Origin: STC-113 sp964553745
GTDB taxonomy: Bacteria; Patescibacteriota; Gracilibacteria; BD1-5; UBA2023
Length of the DNA stretch: 50,445 nt
Reading direction: 5' to 3'
NCBI GenBank assembly: GCA_964553745.1
Contig: CAZKLD010000013.1
Coordinates: forward strand, 1-50,445
The notes under the pieces are model-generated. The model worked only from the letters and a program-made list of their open reading frames with translations. It searched no databases and was not told where the DNA came from. Within the stretch, counting starts at the first letter, position 1; every line of letters begins with the position of its first letter. This document shows, piece by piece, positions 10,278 to 20,830 of this stretch. The translations under genes were made by a program, and so were the position numbers.

Positions 10278-10321
10278 CTACCGAACGGTTGGTAGAATAT
10301 AGATTTATAAAATAAAGTCAA
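10278..10321 (-). promoter_or_regulatory. Promoter and TetR-type operator of the RND operon
   Basis: On the minus strand TTGACT (10316-10321) and TATTCT (10294-10299) are spaced by 16 nt. Immediately downstream lies the imperfect palindrome CTACCGAACGGTTGGTAG (10278-10295), containing ACCG-AA-CGGT, a composition typical of TetR-family operators. Bound repressor would cover the transcription start. No TetR gene was recognised in the window. Confidence 0.6.
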
Positions 10322-10335
10322 ATGTTTTTTAAGGA

Positions 10336-10363
10336 TTGACAATCTTAAAATTATCCATATAAA
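10336..10363 (+). promoter_or_regulatory. Promoter of the gene at 10490
   Basis: TTGACA (10336-10341), 16-nt spacer and TATAAA (10358-10363) point towards the gene at 10490. The 5' leader contains a small hairpin CGAAAC...GTTTCG near 10417-10436 and a strong Shine-Dalgarno before the start. Confidence 0.5.
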
Positions 10364-10489
10364 TTACAATGTCGGAACAATCCGGAAAATTACGCATATT
10401 AAAACAAAAAAACAAACGAAACTCATACGTTTCGGACCTTTTGGAGAATATCGGATAATGGCCAACCGCTTACCATAAGGAGGAGTTCT

Positions 10490-10969
10490 ATGAAACGAAG
10501 GATGCGCAGAGCAAAACTGGCAGGCAAGAAACATGAACTCCGAGCTATGAAGGATGCCAGAAAACCGAAGAAGCCCAAAAGCCCGGAATTGAAGAAGGTG
10601 GTCCTCACAAGGCAGGAAATACAAGAAACCTTCGAGCTCTTCTCGCACTATTCAGAAGAGGACAGATGCCTAATCGAGAAGGAGAATGGCAAACAAAGGC
10701 GGGCCATGAGCTGGTTTATCGTATTCACCCTTATGTTGCTCCTTTCTGTCATTTTTGGTCAGATTTCCGGCTACTCAGAGATGAACTGGATCTTCATCGG
10801 ATTTCCGCTCTTCTTTCAGATCATTTGCTGGATCGCCTACAGCGACAGCAATACTGAGCGCAAAAGACATCGCAAATCCCTTGATGCACACCTGGAACTC
10901 ACCCAAGGGTGGAAGGACCTCCTCAGGGATTTTGATTCTGGCAAAGAAATCACCATGCGCATCGGCTGA
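10490..10969 (+). CDS. Membrane protein of standard-code type (likely foreign)
   Basis: 159 residues ending at TGA if read with the standard code. The start is set by a canonical AAGGAGGAG Shine-Dalgarno 6-7 nt upstream, unlike nearly all other genes here. The N-terminus is very basic (about residues 1-40, Lys/Arg/Ala/Pro rich), followed by two hydrophobic segments (about 73-91 and 98-115) and a charged tail. All eight glycines use GGN and none uses TGA, whereas native genes use TGA for roughly half. With code 25 the TGA would be read through and the protein would extend in frame to TAA 11117-11119 (209 residues), fusing the zinc-ribbon peptide annotated next. No family recognised. I favour recent acquisition from a standard-code donor. 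Confidence 0.6.
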   Translation: MKRRMRRAKLAGKKHELRAMKDARKPKKPKSPELKKVVLTRQEIQETFELFSHYSEEDRCLIEKENGKQRRAMSWFIVFTLMLLLSVIFGQISGYSEMNWIFIGFPLFFQIICWIAYSDSNTERKRHRKSLDAHLELTQGWKDLLRDFDSGKEITMRIG

Positions 10970-10993
10970 TACCAAAACAAAAGAGGCGAAAAC

Positions 10994-11119
10994 ATGACAG
11001 AAACAAAATGCCCGAGATGCGGAGCTGCTTACACGACCGGCACGGATCACATCTGCAAACCCGAAGACATCCAGGCTCAATCGGAACTCCCGAAAGCCAA
11101 CATCGACTGGACAAGGTAA
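10994..11119 (+). CDS. Zinc-ribbon mini-protein
   Basis: 41 residues starting MTETKCPRCGAAY with a later HICKP, giving a plausible CxxC / HxxC zinc site. A GAGGCG-like ribosome binding site precedes the ATG. It lies in the same frame as the gene at 10490, separated by a TGA and eight codons, so under code 25 it would be the C-terminal end of that protein. As a separate gene it would be the second cistron of a foreign two-gene operon closed by the strong terminator that follows. Confidence 0.5.
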   Translation: MTETKCPRCGAAYTTGTDHICKPEDIQAQSELPKANIDWTR

Positions 11120-11145
11120 GCGATTATCCTTTCCCGCAAAACAAA

Positions 11146-11172
11146 AAAAGCCCCGCCCCAAGCGGGGCTTTT
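11146..11172 (+). terminator. GC-rich terminator closing the foreign two-gene unit
   Basis: AAAAGCCCCG and CGGGGCTTTT form a strong stem. It is more GC-rich than the other terminators here, consistent with a foreign origin. From 11173 to 11305 I see no gene. Confidence 0.85.
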
Positions 11173-11305
11173 CCATCCTGAATAATCTTAAGCAAGTTTT
11201 GACCCGAACATAGGATTTTAAAGCCATTGAGAAACAGCCATAAGAAACAGTGTTCGTATTGTCTATGATTTAAATTGAAATTACATTAAAAAAACCTTGC
11301 TTTTT

Positions 11306-11334
11306 TTGACAGGCAAGATTTTTTGTGTTACTAT
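11306..11334 (+). promoter_or_regulatory. Promoter of the PG-binding-domain gene
   Basis: TTGACA (11306-11311), 17-nt spacer and TACTAT (11329-11334), 77 nt upstream of the start codon at 11411. Confidence 0.6.
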
Positions 11335-11410
11335 TGATTTCGAGATTTGGGCAAATTCAATTACCCAAACCATAAACAAAAATAAATTTATTTTTTTATA
11401 TTAAAATTTT

Positions 11411-13168
11411 ATGGCATGACCAGAAACAAAGCAAGAAGCTCCAGCAGCCGCAGCAAAACCTGAACTTTCAGTTGCTGAACTATACAATAAAACAATTGAT
11501 GCCAAAGGCGCAAACAAGGAGGATCTTCTCAATTTTGCAGACAGGTATGAGGCTGAGAAGCAAAAAGTATCAATGGAGACAAGAAGGGAGATAAGGAATT
11601 TGTCAGCTGTTATGCTGAACAACTGAATGACGATCAAATGAAAAGGCGATGTGGAAAATCTGGTTAAGCTCATGAATCTCGCATACAGCGACCAAAATGC
11701 TTCAAGCAGCGATTTGGATAGATTGCCAGGAGCACTTAGGACTGAATTTTCTGAGTCTCTGGATGAGATTATGAAAACAATAAACAAAAAAACAGAAGAA
11801 CAGAAGAAAATGAATGAGAAGAAAGCTAAAATAGACAGCGACATCGCTACCGCTCAAAGCGAGAAGAAAGCACTAGTAGAATCATCCACTTGAGAATGAA
11901 AAGATGCACAGAAAAAACTCGATAAAATAAATGATCTGACTTCCAAGGTCAAAGATCTTACAAGTGATTCTGATGATCTGAAAAAGAAAATTGAGAAATA
12001 CGAAAGTGGATTTACTGTAAATGTAGAGAAATTCGGAGAGAAATATAATATCAAAGTCGACAGTGTTTTTAACGTAAAGAGCAATGACGACAAGGCAGAA
12101 ATAAGGAAGGATGCGAAAAAAGAAGAGGTGAAGTCAGAAGTTAAGCCAGAAGTTAAGCCAGCAGAACCAGCAAAACCTACCGTTCCTGATACTGCACCTG
12201 CTACTGGACCTGCTGCTGCACCTGTCACTCCAGAAATGAAAGGTAAGATCGATGGTATAAGAGAGGAATTGAAAGCTGACTCAAGCGCTACCAAGATGGT
12301 TGAGGCATTTGGGAAATTCTTATGAATGTTCTGAAAGAAATGAGCTGAATTCTGGAACATAATAGCCGAAATGTTCGGCCTAGCAGGCGAAGCAGGTAAA
12401 GAAGCTGCAAAGCAAAGCGAAAAAGTCAGCAAGGCATTGGAGAAATGAAATTTAACAAAAGACAATGCTGATGCAGCCGCTGAATTAAAGGCAACATTAT
12501 GAAAGGAACCTCAAAAATGAGAGACTGATGAAATAAAGAAGCTGAACGCTGAACTTCTTAAATCACAAGAAATCTTTGCCGGAACAACCATGGAATCGCT
12601 GAAGAATAAATTCGTTTCTAAAAAATGAGAATTCAGCGAAAAGGATTGAGTTGTTTCCGTTAAATATCAAGAAAATTGAGTAGAAAAGACCGAGGTTGCC
12701 ATAGATCAGGAGTCACTTAAACTGATAGCAAAAGCACTTAAATTAGTGAATGCTGATAAAACAGTGAATGCTGCAGCAGTACTGAAAATCCTTAATCCCG
12801 AAAAGAAAGCTGATGCTGGAAATAATTGAGAAACAGGGACAACACAGCCGCCTGCACCGGAAAAAAAACCGGGGCTAGCAGACCCGAGATCAGAGAAATT
12901 CCTGAAGAAAAATCCTAACTCAGTCAAAAAAATCAGAGATTCTCTTGCAAAGACCGATAAGATCAAAGATGGCAAAGCCATAGATAGCATTGTTGAGGCT
13001 GCAATCAATAATCCTACGAAAGAGAATGTCATGAAACTTCAGTCCGATGTCTTATGAATGGAGGGCAAGAAAGTTGATTGAATCTTCTGAAAAAATACTC
13101 TGAAAGCCGTTAATGGCTTACTAGAGATAAAAACTCCTGTAAAACCAAAAGGAAAAGGAAAAAAATAA
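11411..13168 (+). CDS. Large coiled-coil protein with C-terminal peptidoglycan-binding-like domain
   Basis: 585 residues, rich in Lys, Glu and Ala. It has an Ala/Pro-rich start, a long helical and coiled-coil region with many EKK/DKK heptads (about residues 40-230), a low-complexity KPEVKPAEPAKPT linker near 245, and a second Pro-rich linker near 480. Near the C-terminus, VMKLQSDVLGMEGKKVDG and IFGKNTLKAVNGLL match the PG_binding_1 pattern (LQ...G....DGxFGxxT..AV). No signal peptide is evident at the N-terminus (MAGPETKQ), so its location is unclear. No enzymatic domain recognised. It may be a structural or envelope-attached protein. Confidence 0.8.
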
Positions 13169-13183
13169 TCATTTTTAATAAAT

Positions 13184-13219
13184 AAAAAACCCCATCCCGA
13201 AATTCGGGATGGGGTTTTT
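13184..13219. terminator. Bidirectional terminator between convergent genes
   Basis: AAAACCCCATCCCGA / TCGGGATGGGGTTTT stem with A-run and T-run on either side; serves the gene ending at 13168 and ligA ending at 13226. Confidence 0.9.
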
Positions 13220-13225
13220 AAATGA

Positions 13226-15475
13226 TTATTTTTCAAGCATTCAGAAGAATTCTTCGAGTGTGATTATATTGACTCATAATTCTCGTGCTTTGGCAAGTTT
13301 GCTTCATGCAGCTTCACCTGCAATCAGATAATCCAGTTTGCCTGTGACAGATGATCTCACTTCTCAGGAATTCTCCTCTATCATAGCATGTATCTCATCT
13401 CTGCTGATATCCAGAAAGCTTCATGTGACGCAGAATGATTTACCTGATAATACTCAGGATGTTTCTTGTACAAGGGTCTTATGAGGCATGTCAGGATCCA
13501 ATTCCTGAAGAAGCCTTTTCACCAGTTCTGCATGCTCTTCAAAATAATAGACTATGCTATGGGCACCGACCGGACCAATATCCCTGATTTCCTGAAGCTC
13601 TTCAAATGATAAAGAATTTATCGATTGCCATATCAGTTCAGATAATCGCGTCCTGTAATCGCTAATCAATTTTTCCGCATCCTCAGATTGTATCTCATAA
13701 GAATCAAGAAAATTCATCTGATTATCATCATTTTTAGGTTTTGACTTTTGGGCAGATTGTATATCTTTTTTTGATTGCGACTGATAATATATCGCTTCAT
13801 CTAGCTTTCATGAATCGGCAAGATACTTGGCGAGTACTTTTGCTGTCTTTTTTCAGACTTGGGGAATTCATAATGCTACGAACAGATTCGCGATATTCAT
13901 ATTTCTTGCTTTTTCGACCTCTTCCAGGATATTTCCGATTTTCTTGTCTTTGAATCCATCAAGCGAAAGGATCTCATCTCTGCATCGGTCAAGATGGAAT
14001 ATAGAGACAAAATCAGTCACAAATCATTTTTCGACGAATATCTCGATTATCTTGCCTCAAAGTCACTCGATATTAGCTCAATGCTTTGATACGAATGAGA
14101 CTAGGGATCCCATTGTCTGAGCTGGGCATAATTTCTTATTCGGGCAGTACCATGCGACTTTTCAATCATCTCTGACAATCGGCGTATCACAGCTAGGACA
14201 TTTCTCTGGGGGAAGGACAATCTCCTCTTCTCAAGTGCGCGTTTCAGTTATCACGCTTATTACTTCAGGGATGACTTCTCCGGCTCTCACTATAAATACA
14301 CTGTCCCCTTTTCTTACATCTTTTTTGGTCAATTCGTCATAATTATGCAAAGTCGCCCTGCTTACAACTGCTCAGCTTACATTTACAGGATCCAGATGTG
14401 CTATAGGCGTTATTATTCACGTCCTTCATACGGAATGTTCGATATCCAAGACCCTTGTCCTGACGTTTGTCGAAGGGAATTTATATGCTATCGCATATCT
14501 GGGATGATGCTCAGTGGTGCCTAACCTATGCCATAATTCCAGGTTATCTAGCTTAAGGACAAGTCAATCTATCTCAAATTCAAAAGTAGGCTTTTGTTCG
14601 GTTTGCTTATTGATCTCTTGAACGACTGCATGGATATCTTTGGCTTTAAATAAGTATGGACTGATTTTAAATCACCACTCCGACAATAATTCTGATTCGC
14701 GAGAATATGAGGTTACTTTTACAGGGCCTAGATTCATCGAATTCTCCAGAAAAGGAAAACTGTAAGCAAAAAATTCGAGATTCCTCTCTTTCGTTATCCT
14801 ATAATCGATTTGCCTGAGGCTTCATGATGCTGCGTTTCTCGGATTCGCAAAGAGCTTCTCCCCTTTCTCTAGACGCCTTTTGTTGAGAGCCTCAAAAGAG
14901 GATATAGGCATTACAACTTCCCCCCTTACCTCTATCGGCTCCGGAAAGTCAAATGGTATTTCTTTTGGGATTGAATTAATCTGCAGGGCATTTACAGTGA
15001 TATCCTCTCATTCGATTCAATTTCATCTAGTGAGAGCCTTGAGGAGCTTTCAATTCTTGTAAGTAAGCGAAACTCAGAGTCAGTCAAACTTCAATTCTAT
15101 AATGTACGGGAGCTCGATATCGGTCTTCAGGATATTGCATATCCTTTTTTCAAAATCAAGGATATCCTTAGAATCGTAAGTGTTATCTAGCGAGATCATC
15201 GGTGCAATATGGGTTCATTTATTGAACTGATTTCCCACTAGTACGTCGATTCTTTTTGTGGGAGAATTCAGATCAAAAATATTATATTTCTCCTCGAGCA
15301 TCTTAAGCAGCCTGAAAAGATCGTCATATTCCTTATCGGTAAGTATCGGAGATTCATCATTATAGTAGAGCTTGTTGTGCTCCCTGAGGATTTCTTGGAG
15401 CTCATTAACTTCATCTTTCGTGAATGTATCTCAATTCAGGAAATAATTCGATTTTTCCAATAGGTCTTTTGTCAT
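13226..15475 (-). CDS. ligA: NAD+-dependent DNA ligase
   Basis: Seals nicks in DNA using NAD+. 749 residues, longer than the usual 660-690. Order of domains: Ia region with LYYND...DKEYDDL, adenylation domain with the nucleophile K129 in ELKFDG, TRGNGIEGEDIT and FANPRNAASGSLRQ, OB fold, a four-Cys zinc site (KCPSCDTP...CPNKKLCPAQ), helix-hairpin-helix region, and a C-terminal BRCT domain from GKSFCVTGSF. The extra length comes from an insertion in the HhH region rich in Q, S, K and D around residues 570-620. Conserved glycines are frequently TGA. Convergent with the gene at 11411. Function is secure. Confidence 0.97.
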
Positions 15476-15587
15476 TGCGATTCTCTAACTGATTAATGAA
15501 GAGAGTTTATGGAAACAAATCAAAAATGCAAGACGATGATAAGGCAAATTTATTAACCATTTGACAATATTTATGTTTTACATATAA

Positions 15588-17549
15588 ATGATAGAATCAC
15601 TAATAGAAAAAGCTATGGAAAAAGAATCGAGAATAGCTTCAATCAAGGATAAGATTGATTCTGAAAAGAACAGATTATCGCCCAAGATCATACCATCTTC
15701 CAAAAGCGGAAGAGTTTCAAAAGCCGTTGCGAAGCATCAAGAAAAGTATGGGTACCTCCTTGAAATGGAAAATCAAGTGAAAGAAGCCATGGAAATGCTT
15801 TCTGCATCACTCGAGGCCCAGAGACGGATTGCAGACAAGAATCCTATGATTCAAGTCATTTCAGAGCCTGGCAATCAAAGATGAAAGATTTCCCGTAGAT
15901 ACAATTATCTGCAAGAGATTTTTTGCCTTGCCAAAGACTACAGAGAGCCGAAAGATGGTATCCTCAACATCGAAGATGAGAATCAATTGATGAAGTCGAT
16001 GATCATCCATGCTGAGTTCATCTCCGATGAACTCCTTCTTGAGCTATGATTGGAAGATGAGGGCTTCTTGAAGCTTGAATACCCCGAACAGCTGAAAAGG
16101 AAACTGCAGCATATAGATGAGATAAAATGATTTTTTTCAGAGACGCTTCCTTTGCAGATCGGCAATTGAGCCAACGATTACACCTGAAGGATAATGACTG
16201 CAAAAAAAGCAAAAAACCCTTCATATTGAAAAATAATCCTCATCCAGAGTGTGGAGTCCTGAGATGAAACCTCCAGAAAACAAAGGAAAACCCTCACTTT
16301 CCATGATGATATATACACATTTCAGAGGAGCCAGAAACATACAATCTCTTCGCTTAATTCAAAAGAAAAGAGCCTCGGCAAAGTTCTGGCATCATTGCGG
16401 AAACTGAGATTTCAGATTGGCAGCAAGACATTTCTGGAATCTGTTTCAAAAAATATTGAAGCCTTGGATTCCTATAAATCCTATCACCTGAAAATATCTG
16501 CTTCGCATCTCAAGAAGATAAAATGAGCCGATTTGAAATCCGACAAGGAGAATCTGGAGTGGGCAATTTCGAGAATCGACATGAAACTCAAAGAAATCAT
16601 TTCTCAAAAATCCTCAATTTATAAGCATTCTGAAAATATCTGAGAGACAATAAGGAATTTCGAAGAGGACTGGAAGAATTTCTACAAGAACTTCAAAAAT
16701 ATCTTGAAAAAATTCAATAATGCCAAAATAGATGATATTGTCGAGGCATTCTGAAGACTTGATGCTGATTTCAAAAAAAGCTTCCCAGAAAGGATAAGTT
16801 CTATTTTAAATGATACAAACGATGCCATATCGATAATAAATTTGGTCGATTATGATGAAGAGGCTAAGGTTATGGCATACCTTTGGGCGCTTGAGGATTC
16901 GGCGCATGGCAGAGCGACAGACTCTAGAGAATATCAGGAGCACCAGTATTTTGAAGCCATGAAACAGAAAAAAGTTTACTTCTGAGCCATGAAATCTGAA
17001 AAATTGAAAGAACTTGATTTCATAAAGGAATCTTGAACTTCATTTAAAGAATTTGAGGATAATGGTAATTTTAACATGCTGCTTTCAATTATAGATACTT
17101 ACCTTAAGTCCAGGCCTGAATTTTGCATAAACCCGTTTGCAAGGATTTACGAAAGAGTATGGTCGGAATACTTCAAGATCGGTATTTTCAAGACAAAAAA
17201 AGATATGATCTGAATAATCAAGTCTATCCTTACCATAAATCTGCTCCTAAAAGAACAATGATTCCTGATATTCATGAGCAAACTGGAATGAAATCTGGAT
17301 GCTTCGAAAATGGAGAGATCAGATTACTCAAGAGATATAATCTGATGGAGAATCAATAAGAATCTTGGTGAAATGACCAAAAAAGATTTCTTAGCCAAAT
17401 ATAATTTCCCGAAAGATTCAACTGTAAATAAGAGATTCGAAGACCACATCAGAATCCTTTTAAGGCTCAAAAAATTATTCGCCCAAAAAGAATATGGAGA
17501 AATGGAGATTATTGTGACCGGAGCAAGGCGATGATTCTATCTTAAATAA
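15588..17549 (+). CDS. Unknown large helical protein
   Basis: 653 residues with about 16 TGA-Gly codons, uninterrupted up to TAA 17547. It is Lys/Glu/Ser rich, with predicted long helices and coiled coils in residues 1-90 and about 250-420. The C-terminal third (YLKSRPEFCINPFARIYERV onwards) is more globular, with a hydrophobic stretch GIIKSILTINLLL. No signal peptide or known catalytic motif was recognised. It is in the same direction as the diguanylate cyclase 92 nt downstream but separated by an AT-rich gap that could hold a promoter. Function unknown. Confidence 0.75.
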
Positions 17550-17641
17550 GGCTAAAAATTGCATAATCTTTAAATTTATGTTAAACTTGATAAGAACTAA
17601 AATCAAATTAATTTAAAGTAAATCAAATTATTTTTAAAAGA

Positions 17642-19462
17642 ATGGAAATTAAGAGAGAGGATTACCCAGTACAACAAATCAATAACATTCAAACCGGCCT
17701 TACAAAAGAAAGGATTTTAAGCATGGTCGAAGATATTCTTCATGCTAATATTTGAGTATCACATGCTGATTTAGTAGCCAAAGTATCGTCAGAAATATCA
17801 AAAAAACTTTTAGAGAAAACACAGCACGATTCGCTTATAAGAAATCTGCTCAACAGCTTCACAGATGAAATGGTTAACTTTCAGGACCAGAACCATAAGA
17901 TACTGTATTGCAATGATGCATTCGCAACATTCGTATGATTCCCAAAAGAAGAAATCATATGAAAATTTTGCTATGAAATATTGTGCAATCCTGATAATTG
18001 TGTCGGCAAATGTCCGATTGAACGAATAAAGAAATGAAATAATTCTAGAGTCTATGTGGAATACGATTGAATATATATGGAAAAATCTGCGAATGCGGTT
18101 ATGGATGATGATGGGGAATTCATATGATATGTCGAACTATACAAAGACAGAAGCGATATAATAAAACAGAATCGCAAAATTGAAGAACAGAATGCAGCTT
18201 TAGCCAGAACAAACGAATTCCTGTCATCTGCACTTTCTAACTCCAAACAATGAACTTGGGAATGGAATATATTAACCGGAGAAGTCAGAGCGGATGAGAA
18301 TTTTTATAAGATGCTCTGATATGATAAGCGCGAAGTTGAATTCAATTATGATTTTTGGGAATTGATACTGCATCCCGAAGACAAGAAAATGGTAATGTCA
18401 GAACTGAAGAAAAGTGCGCAAAAACCTGACAGGTCTTTTCAATTCACCTACAGGTTGCTGAGCCTGGATTGAAATTACATATGGATAACCGCTTCTGGTA
18501 AAGTAAGTGAAATAGATATTGACTGAAAGCCGACAAAGGCATTATGAACGCATATGGATATAACAGAAATCACAAGTGTGAAAAGTTATCTGCGAACAAA
18601 TGAACAGAAACTTTCTGCCATACTTCAATCCATTCCTGATCTGCTTGTTGTATTGGACAGAAATTGAGTATACAGAGAAATATACACGGGTAATTCAAAA
18701 TTTTTCTTGTGACCCAGGAAAATCGGTTCTAATATTTGAGAAATTTTCGACAAGAAGAATAGGACAGTGATTCTTGAATGAATAAACAAAGCAATGGACA
18801 CCTGAATAACACAGCATATTGAATACAGTCTGAATAAATACTGATTGAAGAGAAAATATTCCTGAAGCTGCCAACTCCTTTGAAAAGATCAGGTTGTCAT
18901 CATTACGCGTGATGTGACTGAAGAAAAGAAAATGCAAGAGAAAATCAGGCATATGGCGACCCATGATAACCTTACATGATTATCGAACAGGCTTTCATTC
19001 AATGAGAAACTGCAGCATACGATCAATCAGAATAAAAGGAATAAAAAGCATTTTGCAGTCCTTTTCATAGATCTCGATAAATTCAAGCAAGTCAATGATA
19101 CGCACTGACACAAGGTTTGAGACAAATTGCTTATCGAAGTATCAAAAAGACTTCTGAGTGCGACCAGATGATCTGATATAGTATCAAGATTCTGATGAGA
19201 TGAGTTCTGAATCGTGCTTCCCATGATTGAGAAAAAAGAGGATTATGAGATTGTAGCGAAAAGAATTATAGATTCGCTATCCAAGCCGTTTGATATAAGC
19301 TGAAAGAAAATACAGATCTGATCGAGCATCTGAATAAGCCTTTACCCTGATCATTGAGAAGATTTGGATTCGATAATCCATAGTGCAGATGTAGCGATGT
19401 ATACGATCAAGAATTGAACAAAAAACAGCTTTTCAGTATATCAGCCTCCCGAAAAAAAATAA
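17642..19462 (+). CDS. Diguanylate cyclase with PAS sensor domains
   Basis: Predicted to make the second messenger c-di-GMP from two GTP. 606 residues. Three PAS-like domains are visible: one around residues 75-170 with a Cys cluster CNPDNCVGKCPI, one around 200-320 (GTWEWN ... FWELILHPED), and one from about 325 (ILQSIPDLLVVLDRNGVYRE). The GGDEF domain spans about 440-600, with THDNLTGLSNR, DLDKFKQVND and the active-site GGDEF, where both leading glycines are TGA. RGSD five residues before GGDEF is an inhibitory I-site (RxxD). No transmembrane segment seen, so it is likely cytoplasmic. c-di-GMP signalling is uncommon in reduced CPR genomes, so no effector can be named. Confidence 0.93.
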
Positions 19463-19520
19463 TTGCAAAATGGGTTTTCATCCATACAATGTCTGGGTTA
19501 GAATTTAACAAAATCAGGAT

Positions 19521-20006
19521 ATGGATAAAATTATAGTTTGTACTTATGATGAGGGATTGTTGCCAGAAAAAAAGACACCCGGTGCAGTCTGCTGGGATAT
19601 GAGAGCTTCTCTGGACTTTGAAGTTCAGCCAGGCGAAGTAAGACTCATCAGCGCATGATTCAAAACATATATTCCACTAGGTTGGTGTGCGAAATTCTAT
19701 GCCAGGAGCTGAATGCCGACAAAATCACTTCTTATGCAATGAAATAACATAGCTATAATGGATCCTGATTACAGAGGAGAATATCTTATGCAGATGTACA
19801 ACTTCACAAAAGATGCAGTAAAACACGAAAAATACACCAGATTATGTCAGATAGAATTTTCTCCCTATTGGCATGAATGAAAATTCGGTACAGATTATGT
19901 GCCTGAAATAGAATTCATTGTAGATAAGGATCTGTACGATAAATTCGATGAGCATTATGCCTCAGAAAGATGAACCGGATGAATCTGAAGCACATGACAC
20001 AAATAA
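19521..20006 (+). CDS. dut: dUTP pyrophosphatase
   Basis: Hydrolyses dUTP to dUMP, keeping uracil out of DNA and supplying the dTMP pathway. 161 residues. Trimeric dUTPase motifs are present in order: DMRAS, ARSGMPTKSLLMQGN, DPDYRGE, RLCQIEF, and the C-terminal P-loop-like RGTGGIGSTG. Of 15 glycines, 8 are encoded by TGA, including four in that last motif, which is strong internal evidence for code 25. A uracil-DNA glycosylase elsewhere in the window (42390) acts on the same lesion. Followed by a strong terminator. Confidence 0.95.
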
Positions 20007-20014
20007 ACTTAAAG

Positions 20015-20045
20015 AAAAAATCCCGCTCCCAGAGCGGGATTTTTT
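20015..20045 (+). terminator. Terminator after dut
   Basis: AATCCCGCTC / GAGCGGGATT stem, flanked by A-run and T-run. Confidence 0.9.
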
Positions 20046-20104
20046 ACGCGATTGAGATTTTAAAATTTGATAACAGGAATATCTGATAAGCTTTTAGGAT
20101 TAAA

Positions 20105-20136
20105 CGATAAAATCCCTCGGAAGAGGGATTTTATCG
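20105..20136 (-). terminator. Terminator of the minus-strand pair ending at 20146
   Basis: Perfect stem CGATAAAATCCCTC / GAGGGATTTTATCG with a GGAA tetraloop, 10 nt beyond the stop of the minus-strand gene. Confidence 0.85.
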
Positions 20137-20145
20137 TGGATTTGC

Positions 20146-20811
20146 TTATGCAGTTTTATATATTTCATCAACTTTGCTCTGGGAATATAGGCTTACTGCC
20201 TGCAATAGCGAATTGGACTGTTCCAGCCCTCTCAGATTTTCGAGGAAGAAGTCTGAATAATCGAATAATGAGCTTAGAGCTTTAAATCCCCTTTCTTTGC
20301 TTATTTCCCTGAATCTATCCTCTATCACCACCAATCTTCTTTCTGATTTGCGGTCATCGCTATCCTCATCCTTTACCGCTTCGCTCAGAAGATATTCATA
20401 CATCAATGCATTGACCTCGATTTCTTTGTCTTTGAAGGATAACTGAAAATACCTTGCGATCGCCTCTCATCTTGAATCATAATCATACAAGCTGATAAAG
20501 AAGGCTCTGAAGTACTTGGAAATTACCTCAAATGCGATTTCCAAATTCAGGATATCCTCCTGTCCGGCATATTCTTGGAAAAATCATTTTCTCAGCTTTT
20601 CCATGTAACCGTCATAAAAAGAAAACCATAATGTTTTGTTAATGTCGTCCGGATTCTCAAAATCATAAAACTGGGATTTGTTCATTTTCATTTTCGACAA
20701 TATCCTATTTTTTACGCTTCAAGCCAATTCATCTGTTTGAGTCTCATCCGATGGGCCTCCTAGAGAATTTCCGGATGCTCCATATGTAGTATAATCAGGT
20801 TTATTAAGCAT
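20146..20811 (-). CDS. Hypothetical protein
   Basis: 221 residues, mostly helical, acidic, with many aromatic residues (FFQEYAGQ, YFRAFFISLYDYDSR). A Gly/Ser-rich N-terminal stretch (about residues 11-20) precedes it. No signal peptide or transmembrane helix; no family recognised. It follows the 140-residue gene at 20831 by 19 nt on the same strand, so the two form an operon. Confidence 0.72.
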
Positions 20812-20830
20812 ACTTATTCAGATTATAGAA

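Noticed and set aside
11854..12465. Minus-strand ORF of 203 codons
   Set aside because: Antisense shadow of the Lys/Glu/Ala-rich gene at 11411; low-complexity Ser/Phe/Leu product.
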